From: Triglochin maritima
Lineage: Eukaryota > Streptophyta > Magnoliopsida > Alismatales > Juncaginaceae
DNA: 64,000 nt
Assembly (NCBI GenBank): GCA_963682175.1
Contig: OY821790.1
Location: 136,501-200,500 of the forward strand
Direction: 5' to 3'
Shown here piece after piece: positions 46,083 through 58,141 of this stretch. Below the pieces are notes generated by a model. That model was not told the DNA's origin, did not search any database, and was given only the letters and a program-made list of their open reading frames with translations. The position numbers and the translations under genes are program-made. Every line of letters starts with the position of its first letter. Within the stretch, counting starts at the first letter, position 1.

Positions 46083-46089
46083 TATAAAT
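46083..46089 (+). promoter_or_regulatory. TATA box of the transposase gene (MULE-C)
   Basis: TATAAAT, 52 bp upstream of the ATG at 46141; same place as in B. Confidence 0.55.
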
Positions 46090-46140
46090 TAAGCCTACGG
46101 TCTTGTATATTCATAATTTATCAGTAAAAACACCACGAAA

Positions 46141-48842
46141 ATGTCTGGCGAGGGTGATGCATCCGGTGAGGTAAGCCTGGCGCGGGGCAAATTTTGGGTC
46201 GGGCGTCTGCATTAGACGCCTCCCCCAAGGTGAGGGCGTCTGCGTAGGACGTCCTCCCCTTGGCCGAGGCGTCTAACGCAGACGCCTACGCAATGGGAGA
46301 GGCGTCTTACGTAGACGTCCTCCCCTTGGGTAAGGCGTCTGTAGTAGATGCCCTTCCCTAGGGTCAGGCGTCCTACGCAGACGCCTCACCCTTGGGAAGG
46401 GCGTTTAACTCAGACGCCCCTCCCATGGGGTAGGCGTTTAATACAGACGCCCGAATTTTTTTTGATTTTTTTAATTTCGATTTTATTTTTGTAGGTTCCG
46501 TTGGAAGATTTCGGTGGTGATGGAGTGGATTACAGTGAGTTATTTGAAACTACACAAATCTTTGAAACAATCGATGAAGCATGTAAATGGGCCAAACAAG
46601 TAGCTATCGGAGTTGGGTTTTTTTTGGTCGTGTCGTCGTACAAAACAAGATCAGATAGTCGGATGGATTGTTATTTGAGATGCGACCGGCGAAATCAAAT
46701 GGAGTCTCGGGATATGGATACTGCACTTCGAAGAAACACCAAAAGAAAGGGTTGCGGTTGCCGTTTCTTAATAAAAGTGGTGGAGCGACGAGATCGTGAT
46801 GGATGGGTTGTGGTTTTTAATAGTGCTCACGGACATCACAACCACAGACTGGCAGTTTATCCAGAGGGTCATCGTCAAATTAGTGGTCTAAGTTCTGGGG
46901 CGAAGAAGATTGTTCGTGATATGACTGAGGCGCAAGCAAAACCACGGAACATCTCGAAGGCAGTAAAAGAAAAATTCCCGGAGGACAATCCAAATCAAAG
47001 GCATATTTATAATTTCAGAGATTACATGAGGAGGACAAAATCTGAAGACCGGAATCCCGTCCAGCAGTTTCTCTATCAAGCAGTGCAGTGTGAGTACTTA
47101 CATTGGATTATGGCGGATCCAGAAACTGATGTCGTCACTCACGCTTTTTTGGCACATCCGACGTCAGTCCAGTTGTTGCGGACATATCCTTTCGTTATCT
47201 GCATGGATTCGACTTACAAGACGAACAAGTATAAGATGCCTTTGTTCGAAATGATTGGGGTCACACCAACAAACATGAATTTCCTTATTGGCTATGCGAT
47301 TTTGATGGATGAAACTTACTCCAGTTATCTGTGGGTGATGGAGAAGTTGCGAGATCTGTTATTGGGGATTGTCAGCCCGACTGCAATAATAACAGACCGG
47401 GAGTTAGGCCTTATGCGACCAGTGAGAGAGGTATTTCCTGACTCTGCTCATTTACTCTGCACATGGCACATCAACAAAGACGTATTGAACTACGCATACC
47501 ACGTATTCGGGAAAAATAAGCAGATGGCAGAGACTTTGAGGCGTGGAAGATGGAGGAAAATCATGCTTTCTACTTCAGAAGCCGAGTATCATAGAGCTGT
47601 GTATGCTCTGAAAGATTTGTATAGATCGTGGCCGGCTATCACGGAGTATCTGGACACCACGTGGTTGGTGCATAAAGAAAAGTTTGTGCTGAATTGGACG
47701 AACAAAGTCCTTCATTTGGGGAACACCACGAATTGTAGGGTCGAAAGTGCTCATTCGGCTCTAAAAGAGTTGATTTCTACATCGACTGCAGCTCTGGACA
47801 CTCTTTTCGAGCGCGTCAACGCGGCTATTGAAATGCAGCTGACGAATATTCGAAACGCTCTTGAAGACTCGAGACGGCGAAATTTGACTAATTTCGGACA
47901 TGCTCTATATCGTCACATAAATGGTCGAGTTTCGCATCACTGCTTGCAATTGCTGAGTCAGGAGGTGAAAAGAATGCAAGAGTTAGATGATGAAGTTGAA
48001 TATCGTTGTGAGTGCGCTTTTCTGACTTCTCATGGGATACCTTGCGCATGTTCCATCCGCGGATGTCTTGAATCAGACAACGGAATTTACTTAGAGCAGA
48101 TTCATTCGTTCTGGAGGACACTTGTCATTGGGGAAGGAGCCGGGAACGCAGAGTTTGTGTCTCAGGCAGCTCAAGACGCCGAACATTTTCGCAGCCTGGT
48201 TGATGAGATTGCAGGAAGTGACCCCACCGTAATTCGATCTGCCTCTCGGGTTTTATTCGAGCAGCTACACCCCGAACATGCGAATTTGAGAGAGCCTGCA
48301 GAAAAAACAAAGCTACGAGGTCGACCAAGGGGAAAGTCGACACGACGGGACCCTAGTGCGTTTGAGTATGCAGAGCGAGGTAGTGGTCGATCTTCAGGTA
48401 GTGGGAGTAGAGGTCGTGGTCGTTCTTCCGGTAGTGGAAGCAAAGGTCGTGGTCGATCTTCTGGTTCTTCGTCTGTGAGGGGAGGATCAGGTATACCATC
48501 CCTATATTTATTGTTATTATAATTTTGTTATTTATTTCAGTAAATATGTATCTTTTGTTATTATATGTAACTGTATTTTTTGTTTATATTGTAGTGACTG
48601 GGCGGGCTGACGTAGACGACTTTCCATATGCGGATAGGATTCCAGGAATCATTATGCCATTCCTACACCAGTGGAATGATGTACGTGCTGATGGAAACTG
48701 TGGATTTCGATGTGTCGCCGATGTAATATGTTTTGATATGTTTGTACACTATATATTGTTGCTTTATTATGTAATATGTTTTGATATGTTTGCTTTATTT
48801 GCATTATATATAATAGTACGATACGTTAGCAAACACAAATAA
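46141..48842 (+). CDS. MULE transposase with truncated OTU domain, MULE-C
   Basis: Exons 46141-46170 (MSGEGDASGE), 46495-48490 and 48595 onward. The transposase part is fully open with the same FAR1-type finger, DDE (ICMDSTYKTN, IITDRE, NCRVESAHSALK), SWIM finger (CECAFLTSHGIPCAC) and RGRPRGK tail as B. It has isolated differences; for example B has E where C has G in the MI(E/G)VT segment, the G being shared with palindrome D. The OTU exon keeps the nucleophile motif DGNC but is then fused at 48721-48724 to the 3' repeat spacer by a deletion, ending in about 38 unrelated residues at 48842. The catalytic His is lost, so the protease should be dead while the transposase may be intact. Confidence 0.75.
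46195..46462. repeat. Palindromic minisatellite in transposase intron 1 (MULE-C)
   Basis: Inverted counterpart of 19225-19498 with about seven units of 36-38 bp. Lies in the intron 46171-46494. Confidence 0.85.
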
Positions 48843-48993
48843 AAATAATAAGCGTATGACAAATAAGCAAACACAAATACAAATAATAAGCGTACGATAT
48901 GTTAGCAAACACAAACACAAATACAAATAATAAGCGTACGACAGATAAACAAATATAAATGCAAATACTAAGAGTACGGTACAACAGATCAGC
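48721..48993. repeat. Short-repeat spacer between convergent genes of MULE-C
   Basis: Same repeat types as in A and B, but starting at the deletion joint ATGT, a 4-bp microhomology shared by the two sides in B (16450-16453 and 16960-16963). Confidence 0.75.
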
Positions 48994-51054
48994 CTACTCA
49001 TCATCCGAATCATGGTCGGAGATGCCTAACTGAGTATGCCACGAGTGTATGATCTCATCCAAATCTCCGCATGCAGCTCTGGCATCGTCTGGCAGCTCAT
49101 CCCTCATCTGCAAGATTGGGTCTACAGCCCGTATCATCTTACCCATCCACTGCACATAACAATAACATTAGCGTACATTAACAAATTATACGGTACAAAT
49201 AAATATAGATAAAATGAAAAAATTACCAGATCGCCACACGTCCTATCTGGTGGTCGATCTGCTCTCCGGGAGGCACCACGGACGATGATAGGATGTGAGT
49301 AACTACCGAACCAATCAAGATAACGTGCATCACACTCGGAGGGGTCGCGACTACGTCTGAAGTCGCCAAGGAACAATCTGCATGATCTCGGAAATGTCCG
49401 CCAAGTCGATTCCGCTGTAGAAGCGGGGAACCTAACGTCGTACGTCGCTGCTGTCGCAGACCGCACCGCATGCTCTGGTGTCGGGATGTCAACCGGGATC
49501 ACCTGAACATATCCTAACTGACGCAAGACCCGATCGGGCATATAAGGCTCTATGATATCCCGATAACGAATAAGACCCATCAATAAAGTCCTCGGGACAT
49601 CCGCTGCTGGGTGAGGACCATAGGGTAACCACTCCACCTAAAGTTTAACACATTAATAATAATACATCTTAAAATTAAATAAATGGTGTAAAGTTTGATA
49701 CCTCTGATGCAGTCATCTGATCTAGCCGTGCGCGGATGGAACGCAATCGTCCATCGCTCTTGTCCTCGCTCCGGACGGCCCACATACCCGAACGTGGATG
49801 ACCCTCGTCGATAATCTTCCGCTCACGATGCGGGCGGAATGCAGGAAAGTACTCGTATATCCACGCCTGTAGCAGCGTAAGACAACCTGCAATCCCAGAA
49901 CAATCCGCACGGCTAGCTATCCCAAGCTGCCGGTACAGGTATGCCAACGTCGCTGACCCCCACGAGTACTCACGAACGGTGTCCGGGTCCCTAGCCTCCA
50001 GTAGATCGCGTGGTCTGATCCGACAACCACTCTTGTCGACAAACAAGACGGCTCCGAGCATCAAGAATAGGTACGCCGTCAACTGTGTATCATCGGCCCG
50101 CGGAGGTCGTGCCCGTCTGCATAGGTCCTCAAGGGAGTCGATGCCGACACCACCACCACTCCATAAAGCTGTATCTCTCGCCAGACCATCAGGTGTGACA
50201 CCAAGCAACTCTGCCACATAACACCTCAGCTCAGACGTCGACCCCTGAGCACTAACCAGACGACCATCCACAGGAATGCGCAGGATCTGGAAAACATCGT
50301 GAAGCATGATCGTCATCTCTTCGAAAGGCATGTGGAAAGTGTTGGTGTCAGGCTGCCACCGCTCCACAAACGCAGAAATCAAAGGCATGTCGAGATAAGG
50401 GAACATGCTGTACGGTAAGTGCCCCAAATGCGTGGCACTAATCTCCTCTCTGATATCAGCACTCAGTGTAGACCGCCAACCCTGTAGTGCTGTACAGGCT
50501 CTGTGCCGATTATGGCACTTCAGAACCTTCCGATCCTCTCCGTCCCAGATCCGTCTAGCGATGTGACCCTAGAAACTAGGAATGACGCTCCCATCTAAAG
50601 GACCACCAGGCGTCATACTGCTCACGATCCAAGAATCGTCCTGGACCCTCTTCTTCTTCTGAGCGCGGGGATCAACAGTGCACGAGCTCGAATCCCCGGT
50701 CGTAAACCTCCCACCCCTACCCTTCCGCACCATCCATCCGGCGGAAGTAGAACTACCCGCTCGACCACGTCCTCTGCTATACTCCCCCTGCCTCTCCACC
50801 TCCGGGCGCTCTAACTCATACGGGTCATCATCGTCGCTCCCGTCGTCGGGACTGTCCACATGCTCATCATCGAAGGAATCATCATCCTCCTCACGACGAC
50901 GTAATGCCTCTCTCTCCCTCCTGACCAAAGCAGATATCCCCCGTCTACGTGGATGACGCGGTGCTGAATCATCCTCTAAAGAACGGAAGGCGTGTAATGG
51001 TATCGACTTGCCTTTCCCTCCACTGTGACCCGATGACTATTAATTGAAATTTTA

Positions 51055-51315
51055 ATTACAAATTTGTTAAATTTGTTAAACTAAATTATCATATTTATCA
51101 CAATTGTTAAACTAAATCAAAATTTGTTAAACTAAATTATCACAATTGTTAAACTAAATCAAAATTTGTTAAACTAAATTAAAACAATTGTTAAACTAAA
51201 TCAAAAATTGTTAAAACTAAATATCACAAATGTTAAACTTAATAAGAATTTGTTAAATTAAATTTTCAGATTTATCACAATTTATTAAAGTAATTATCAG
51301 ATTTAATAATTTTAA
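51055..51315. repeat. AT-rich minisatellite in PMD intron 1 (MULE-C)
   Basis: TTGTTAAACTAAAT units as in A and B. Confidence 0.8.
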
Positions 51316-51324
51316 AAAAAAATT

Positions 51325-51590
51325 GTGGAGGCGTCTGCGAGAGACGCTTCCCCTATGGTGGAGGCGTCTGTCGGAGACGCCTCCTCTTTGGGGGAGACGT
51401 CTGCCGAAGACGTCTCCTCCATCCGGAAGACGTCTTCCCTAGACGTCTCCCGCTAGTGGCCGGCGTCCGAGGGAAACGCCCCCCGCATGGGTCGGGCGTC
51501 AGAGGAAGCCGCTCCCCCCATGGGGGGAACGGCTTCCTCGGACGCCCGCCCCATGCGGGGGGCGTCTCCCTCGGACGCCCCCTACTTTTT
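51325..51590. repeat. Palindromic minisatellite in PMD intron 1 (MULE-C), extended
   Basis: As in A and B, with an additional larger inverted repeat at 51478-51580 (GCGGGCGTC...GAAGCCGC... mirrored), longer than in the other copies. It is followed by a run of 14 T. Confidence 0.8.
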
Positions 51591-51742
51591 TTTTTTTTTT
51601 AAAAACAAATAAATAAAGTAAGGTTACCGTATACGGGTACACCGGGGGAACTGCTGGCTGCTTGCCTGGCCTCCGAGACATTCCTAATCTTCTGTAGTAG
51701 GTATAGGAAGAGAAAATTTTGAAAAAAGAGTGAAGTTGTGAG

Positions 51743-51749
51743 ATATATA
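51743..51749 (-). promoter_or_regulatory. TATA box of the PMD gene (MULE-C)
   Basis: TATATAT on the minus strand, about 62 bp from the ATG at 51681. Confidence 0.5.
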
Positions 51750-51984
51750 AGCAAAAATAGGATGAAGGGCAATTTGGTAATTTCAATGGGCGATTTAAGT
51801 AATTTTAGGGCGATGTTTAGCAGTTCAGTAAATTTATTCACCTAAAATATGCACAAACATTTCCCACCAATTTCAGGAGAGAAAGGTGGTTTTCGTATTA
51901 TAGAATTCAAAATGCAAAGCTTGTTTCTCAGACTAAAACAATTATGGGATGTGATTAGTGGAAAGATGGGTGTCTCCCACGAAA

Positions 51985-52345
51985 ACACCCTCTCTTCTCT
52001 CTCTCTCTTGTCTCTCTCCACTCTCTCTCATTCTCTCTCCTCTCTTTGTCTCCTCTCTGTCTCCTCTTCTCTCTCTACTCTCTCTTGTTCTCTCTCCTCT
52101 CTCTTGTTCTCTCTACTCTCTTTATTGTTCTCTCTCTACTCTCTCTCTTGTTCTCTCTCTTCTCTCTTCTCTCTTCTCTCTTCCCTCTCTCACCTGTTAT
52201 CTCGTCTCACTCTCTCTCTCTCATGTTCTCTCGTCTCCTTCTCTCTTTCCACTCACTCTTTCTCTCTCCTCTCCTTCTCATGTTCTCTCTTCTCCCTCCC
52301 ACTCTCTCATGTTATCTCTTTTCCCTTTTTCTCTCTACTCCCTTT
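51985..52345. repeat. CT-rich microsatellite
   Basis: About 360 bp of interrupted TCTC/CTCTTGTTCTCTC repeats just beyond MULE-C. All three plus frames are open because of composition; none is a gene. Confidence 0.9.
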
Positions 52346-52579
52346 TGAATATAGGTGCACCCAAATGAATAGTGAAAACGCCTGAGTATTTCAACCATTG
52401 TGCATTTTTTGAGGTGTACCCAAGCAAATCACCCAAAAACAAATGTAGCAAATTCGACAAGAAAGAGTTTCAGATATATATTTTTTCAAAAAAAATGTGT
52501 TCATGTTTTTTGTCTTTTCCTTCCATATATGAAGCACTAAAGCTTTCTATGAACAAAGAAAAGTACATATGCTCCATTA

Positions 52580-53975
52580 AGATAATTAGGAAGAAGAAAT
52601 ACTATACGTGTCTCTAAAGGAGAAACAAACATGTTTACTTGTTCCTTCTTGTATCCCTTGAAGATTTCAGTGGAGTAGGGTACCCCTTCGTTCTCGGCCA
52701 TCACTTTTTCAACAATAGAAAAAAACTTATCAACTTGTTTCTGTTTTTCAACAGGATCTGTAGCTCTATTATCAAAACGCATCATCTTCTCACGACCATA
52801 GGTTCTGAGAATATTCTGGATAAAAAGTTAGTAACATTAGGAACTATTGATATAACATGATATAACAAATAATATGTTTCAGAATCACTTGAATTTTGAA
52901 ACATAAGTTTAGTTTATATATCAAATTCAATACAACAGTAGAATTTAAATTTAATTGTCATTTGGTAATAATCAAACTGTAGGCCTCAATTTTATAAAAT
53001 GAGCTCAAGTCTTATTCTAACATCTCTATCTATATGGTATTTTCCAATTAGGTTGCTCAATTCAGACGGTTAGACTGTAATCCAATGGTTAATAGATATT
53101 GTAAGTGGATATAAGCATATTTGCTATGTTGCATTGATTGGAATTGATTGGTTTTTCTGTAATAACTCATATACTATGTGCTGAATATTGCAATTTGCAC
53201 GAAAATTAATTGAATCATAGAAATGTGTCAGTGTGATTTGCAATTTTCGTCCCCATGTCTTTCAGAAAACATGTTCCACATTTTCATTTCTTTCAGAGAG
53301 TAAAACTTTTACTAACCTTACTTCCAAATGAAACGAATGTTGTACAAATAGTTCAAGAGAATCATTAAGTTAAAGATTAACACACAAATATACTAGCAAA
53401 ACCAATGAGGGTATTGGAATTTAAATATTCATCAAACTTTTCCCCTGTACTATAAGTTCATCTCCTCCTGTGAATACTATAACCAAATGATCCATGACTT
53501 TCTCCCCAAAGAAGTTTTTCAGCCATTGAAACATAATAGATTCTTCCACAGATTAAACAAGAACCAATACATCAGTTCCAGATTTTTTCAATTCAATACA
53601 TTTAATGATCTCTTGGACCTCTTTTCCTTCTTGTTGTTGCTTCTCCGAAAGATCAAAAAGTCCTACATGTGGGAACATTACATGTAAATATAAACGTGAA
53701 TGAAGATGATGAGTTTCTTAAAGTTAAGATTGATTTGCCATTCTAAAGATACTTCAAGTATCATGAAAATGTTTCAATTTATTCAAGTTCTATATTAGTT
53801 TTGTTATTTGACCATGTTGATATTTTGAAAGATTTATAGAATATACAATGCTGAGATAATAGCGCTTAATTAAAGATGTGCTTCTCTAGAGTGTCAATGA
53901 CTTGAAAAGTGATTCCAATAATATTACAAACATTTGCACAACTATCTGTCACACCTCTAGCATTCCAATAATAAT
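52580..53975 (-). pseudogene. AIG1-type GTPase relic, copy 3
   Basis: The least interrupted of the three. Minus strand: exon near 53975-53880 (GVTDSCA...GITFQVIDT), exon near 53670-53445 (GLFDLSEKQQQEGKEVQEIIKCIEL...MDHLVIVFTGGDE, with a stop after DVLVLV), intron with AT-rich DNA, then the exon about 52835-52640 (REKMMRFDNRATDPVEKQKQVDKFFSIVEKVMAENEGVPY). FTGGDE and the FDN block are AIG1 hallmarks. The P-loop exon is absent and stops are present. No MULE sits inside this copy, though MULE-C lies 0.75 kb beyond its 3' side. Confidence 0.7.
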
Positions 53976-55029
53976 TTCGGTGGCGAACGACGAACTTTCA
54001 GCCGTTAATCACGAACGGTTCCTACAAGCAATTTCAGTTGTCATATTACAATAATGAAAACATCATAAAGTACGTTTTCTATTTTGATATCTCAATTCTA
54101 CAAAATGAAGCTTAGTAGCTTTGAAGGCCAAAAGTATTATTGTACAAAAACAAACAAACGTGTACGTAATTGAAAACAAAATATGAGAAAATATGGTATG
54201 ATTGTAGAGAATAACAACTTAGTTGACCAATATGATCTACGCCCTTATAACATGTAGTAGGTGATAAGTGTTGGATTGATAAGTTATTAATATCTCTCTC
54301 TCTCTCAAAGAAAAACCGTCTCTCTGCTGATTTTTCTCCTCCGATTCCAGCGTTCGTTGGCGGTCAGATCTTGCAAGATTCAACACTGCTTTTAAGGTTC
54401 GTCGACTTCGATGTGCGTCCATTCAATGAAAGAACTGTTCTATCGTGGGAGAAAAGTGTCTGACCCATCACACTGATACGTGGGGGCGATATTTTCTTTG
54501 AGGCAAGTGGAAACTCGACGACTCGGTTTGTAAGGGCGTTTCTAATCATTATTCTTCCTTTGTTTGTTTTTCTAAACATGAATTTGTACGTTGACTTCAT
54601 TTGGATTCTCCTGAAATATTTATTCGACATCTGTAACTTAGTGTATTACATGATTATATTTGTAATTGTATCAACAATCTCAAAGAATATATAACCATGT
54701 TGAAACCAATTGTTTGCACTAAAAGTGGACAAGTTAGGCACGCCAAAAAAAATCCAGGTAGAATTTAAAACGTTGGCAACAACGTATGGAAATCTGGTTG
54801 ATCACTGTTGGTTTGGTTGATGTAATTGAAAAGGTTTTCCATATTCTGAAACTGAAGATCCCAAAATCAAAGTAGAACAGGCATTGTGGATTGAGAGGGA
54901 TAAACCATGTCGAGGTTGCTTTTTGTTAGCTTTGTCCAACGTACTCTTCGATGTATACAGTTTGTTCTCCATTGCCTCTATGATTACTAGGGACTGGTAG
55001 TTGAGGGTTATGAAGTATCTACAATACTC
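53976..55029. other. Unassigned intergenic sequence
   Basis: No gene, repeat or domain recognised. A 91-residue minus-strand open frame at 54802-55077 contains KLYTSKSTLDKANKKQ but shows no motif that I can assign; it may be retrotransposon debris. Confidence 0.4.
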
Positions 55030-55267
55030 TTTAACAAACACGTCAATCTTATCTCGGCAATTAATGTTCCATGTCAATTACCATGATTATGAAAAAGTTT
55101 TGATTCATGTAAACCATTATCTTTTAGAGCTCTATAGTTAAGGATCACGAGCCTCTTCCTTAACACTTCTAAAAGACGAATACAATAATCAAGGAACAAA
55201 ATGTTTACACATTCAATTCATATTAATTGACATATAAAAGTAAAATTTTAGAACACATTCCTTTCAA
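55030..55267 (-). repeat. Copia LTR end fragment
   Basis: Matches 32025-32246 of the copia LTR (GGTTAAGGACCAAGAGCCTCTTCC-type block; here GGATCACGAGCC), ending GAACACATTCCTTTCA. No internal sequence follows; the LINE begins directly. Confidence 0.7.
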
Positions 55268-55392
55268 TGTCTTGGGGATAGAGTCATAACGTGGTTAACT
55301 AAATTGTTTAATAGTATCTTTGAGAAAAATAAATAAGAAATGATTCGAGAATGAGTACTTTGGTGCCAATTTACAAGAATAAAGGAGATATT
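55268..55392 (+). pseudogene. LINE reverse transcriptase, part before gypsy I
   Basis: Translates, with a stop and a frameshift, to LGDRVITWLTKLFNSIFEK ... STLVPIYKNKGDI, the start of a plant LINE reverse transcriptase. The sentence continues after gypsy I at 62798 (QSCTNYRGIKLM). Confidence 0.75.
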
Positions 55393-56610
55393 TGATGCAT
55401 TGCATACATTGCATCATATGTCTTTCATTTAGATTGCTTTTACATCAATAAATGCTACTAAGGTATGTGTTTAGTCTTATTTACAGAATACAGGGACCTG
55501 AATGCAATTTACCCACATCCCGAGCATAAACGCGTGCAGAAGACTCATTTCTATCATAAAGACCAAGCTCAAGATTATCGGGTCAAGTGGAAATGTTTCC
55601 AAGCATAAAAGCATTCAAGACCTAATTACAAAAAGAACAAGGACTTGACCACAAAAGTAGCTGGGGACTTGATTGCAAAAAGACAAGGACCTAATTGCAA
55701 TTCACGAGTTATTATGGAGAAAATCTAAAGAAAAATAAATATAGTTCTCCAAACATATAAAGGAATTAATCCGGAGCTCAAAAGAATGGAAAGAATCAAT
55801 CCAGACGCGCAAAGAAGGATCAAATCATACCATAAACATTCAACCAAAATCCGGACAAAATCAGATCAGATTGTGCGGCGTTTCCGCCGCACCACACACA
55901 CAATGTGCGGCGTTTCCGCCACCCAAGCATCGATCCGCGTCTCCCAATTTCGTCAAGTCGTGTCTGGACACGTGTACTTTCCAATATTATACCTAGATCC
56001 CTTGTAGCAACTATAAATAGACCCGAGAACGATGTTAGAATAGTCCTTAGTCTTTGGTGGTAGTTTTTATTCTTAATCTTAGTTTTGTATTCTTCTTTTC
56101 ATCAATAAAATTCTGTCTTTTATTTCTTACTTTTAGTTTTCTCTTGTAATGTCTCAAGGACCCCTTCTTCCTCCCTCTATGAGTTTCTAACTCCTTCCAA
56201 AGGGTGGAGGTGACGGATTAGGGTGAAGAGAAGATGAATGAATGTTATTATTTTAATTTCGTGTTAGTATATTTTGATTACTTGAGTTTATGTTAAATCA
56301 TTTATCATGTAATGCTTTATAACTAATATGATTTATTATAAGTTTCTAAATTCTCTAATCTAAACCTTAAATCTAAACCTCCACCCGACGGAATTCACAT
56401 CTTTGTTCTTGTTTTAGTTTTAATTGTTCTTGTTTCTTGCTTTAGATAATTAAAATCCGAAAATCTCAAAACCCAATTATTTCTTCTCTCCTTCTTCTTC
56501 TTAATCGAAAATCACACTAAAAACAAAATCTCTCCCTCCTTGTGTTCGACCCGTACTTGCCACGTCTTCATTGACGCCGTGCACTTGCGGTATAAATTTA
56601 ATTCTCATCA
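55393..56610 (+). repeat. 5' LTR of gypsy I
   Basis: TGATGCATTGCAT ... AATTCTCATCA. The TATA box TATAAATA is at 56012-56019 and an AATAAAA signal near 56105. A perfect 8-bp-stem hairpin GTGCGGCG/CGCCGCAC lies at 55873-55892, with a second imperfect copy from 55905. Confidence 0.9.
56012..56019 (+). promoter_or_regulatory. TATA box in LTR of gypsy I
   Basis: TATAAATA within CTATAAATAGACCCGAG; repeated in the right LTR at 62195-62202. Confidence 0.65.
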
Positions 56611-56616
56611 AGTTTT

Positions 56617-56634
56617 TGGCGCCGTTGCCGGGGA
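56617..56634 (+). other. Primer binding site of gypsy I
   Basis: TGGCGCCGTTGCCGGGGA, 6 bases after the LTR end. This sequence is the usual site of plant Athila/Calypso-type elements; from memory it is assigned to tRNA-Asp. Confidence 0.75.
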
Positions 56635-58141
56635 GGCGACACAAATTTTGTTTTTTGTTGATTTCGATTTTATTCTGTTTATCTTGTGCGTGATCTAACT
56701 ATTTGGATTTGTGTTTCAGGGGACAACTGAGCGCGCGACGAACTCTGAGCGCAGTCTGAGCAACAAGGGCGGCGGAATCGCCGCAAATCAAGAGTAACCT
56801 GCGGCGGAATCGCCGCACACCTGAAGCATCTGAGCTTCAAATTTTTCTGGGGTTAGCACCATCTCTGGGTGGACGCGTGGAGCTACTGAAATTTCGAGTG
56901 CGGGCGGCGAACCCGACTGAGCATTGCGTAGGTAATCTTTGTTGCCTTTTTCCTCGTAATTTCTAGTTTCAGAAAATTTCCTTTTCATAGAACTGCATGT
57001 GTTAGGGAAAAATTCCATAATTGGCAATAATTCAACTCTGACCTAAAATTGGCAAAATTAGAAAGGCCTTAGTGCATGCATCATCTAGTGTTTTGTATGC
57101 ATTATTCTTGCTAAATTCTTGCAAATTAATTCTTGTTGAAGAGTGCTGGAGGCAAGGTACGTATCGCGTTTTAACGATTGCATTTAAGCATATAATTTAG
57201 TTTGCATACAACCTTGCAATTGCCCCCAATTAAAGACCATTGTTTGACTATCTTTGCTAGATCTAAGTTAAACTATCTTAAGGGCAACTCCGTAGGCAAA
57301 GATACGGTGGGGATTTCATCACCCTTCCGTGGCCCACAAACAACAATCCCAAAGTGTCACCCAAGCCTTAAATTAAAATCAACTAGACATTGACCCCTAA
57401 GGACTCGGACTCATTTAAGGAGAAGAATTGGTTTGACTTGCTATGACCTGAAGCCGATTGAATTTAATTTGGTGTCTAGAAAGTGTTTTTGTGTTGACGT
57501 AAGTCTCCCAAGCGAAGTGGTTGTCTAATTGGCACCGACTCTGTCGGAAGCGCCCCCACTAGCTATACACGGCCTGGCCAAGTTGGTTTGATTAGTGAGG
57601 GAGGTGAATCAAGCGAATCAATTCGACTCAACCAGTTAGGAGTCGTCTAGATCTAAGCGACACTAGGTCTAGGATTGTTTGAACCGTGCTTTCTTAGGAA
57701 TTTTCTGACCAACCCTCTTTCTATCTTTAGAGTTAGGTTTCCCTTGTCATCTGAGTCTTCTTTCTCTTCTCACCTAAATTCTCTAGATTAGGATTCCTTT
57801 CTCATCTTGCCCCATTCTATTGTTTGTTTCCCTTTTGAAAAAAAAAATATAAAAAAAACGAAAATATAAAAAAAATTAATTAATTCTTGAAATTAAATTT
57901 GGAATTTAAATTTCGAATTTGAATTCAAAAATTGATTCAACCCGGTAAACTCATATTTGGATTCGGGACTTGAGTAATCGACTCTCACGAGTTCATCTAG
58001 ATTCCAGTCTGGAACTTAGCCCCAATCCACCTGCTGTACCACCTCACCCGGATCCAATGGGTGAGAACGTAGTGGACCCGCCTGTTGCACAACCTATAAC
58101 TGTGAGGGATCGATGCTATCCAGCGATGGCTGCTTAGCCAT
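56635..58141 (+). other. Leader of gypsy I
   Basis: About 1.5 kb of untranslated leader with stops in all frames, matching the J leader. It contains two GCGGCGGAATCGCCGC hairpins at 56769-56784 and 56801-56816. An A-rich tract lies at 57838-57890. Confidence 0.65.

Larger units (their letters stand above)
48994..51681 (-). pseudogene. PMD gene with premature stop, MULE-C
   Basis: The same four exons as B in minus orientation: start at 51681, exon 1 to 51628, exon 2 from 51036, exon 3 from about 49637, stop at 48994-48996. In exon 2 the Trp of PSFWGHIARR is changed to TAG (50569-50571), which removes the whole PMD. The rest stays open and nearly identical to A and B, so the mutation looks recent. 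Confidence 0.8.
45985..51828. mobile_element. MULE-C, Mutator-like element with damaged OTU and PMD
   Basis: 5844 bp between perfect 8-bp duplications TAAATTTA. The ends GGGAACTACTAAACGTCGCCCC and inverted CTGAACTGCTAAACATCGCCC are as in B. Orientation is opposite to B (transposase on plus, PMD on minus). Shorter than B mainly because of a deletion of about 0.5 kb in the OTU exon. Confidence 0.9.

Noticed and set aside
51849..52385. Long Ser/Leu-rich ORFs in three frames
   Set aside because: Product of the CT microsatellite; no start context, homology or codon structure.
54802..55077. 91-residue minus-strand ORF as a host gene
   Set aside because: No domain, no neighbouring exons, next to a copia LTR fragment; most likely debris.
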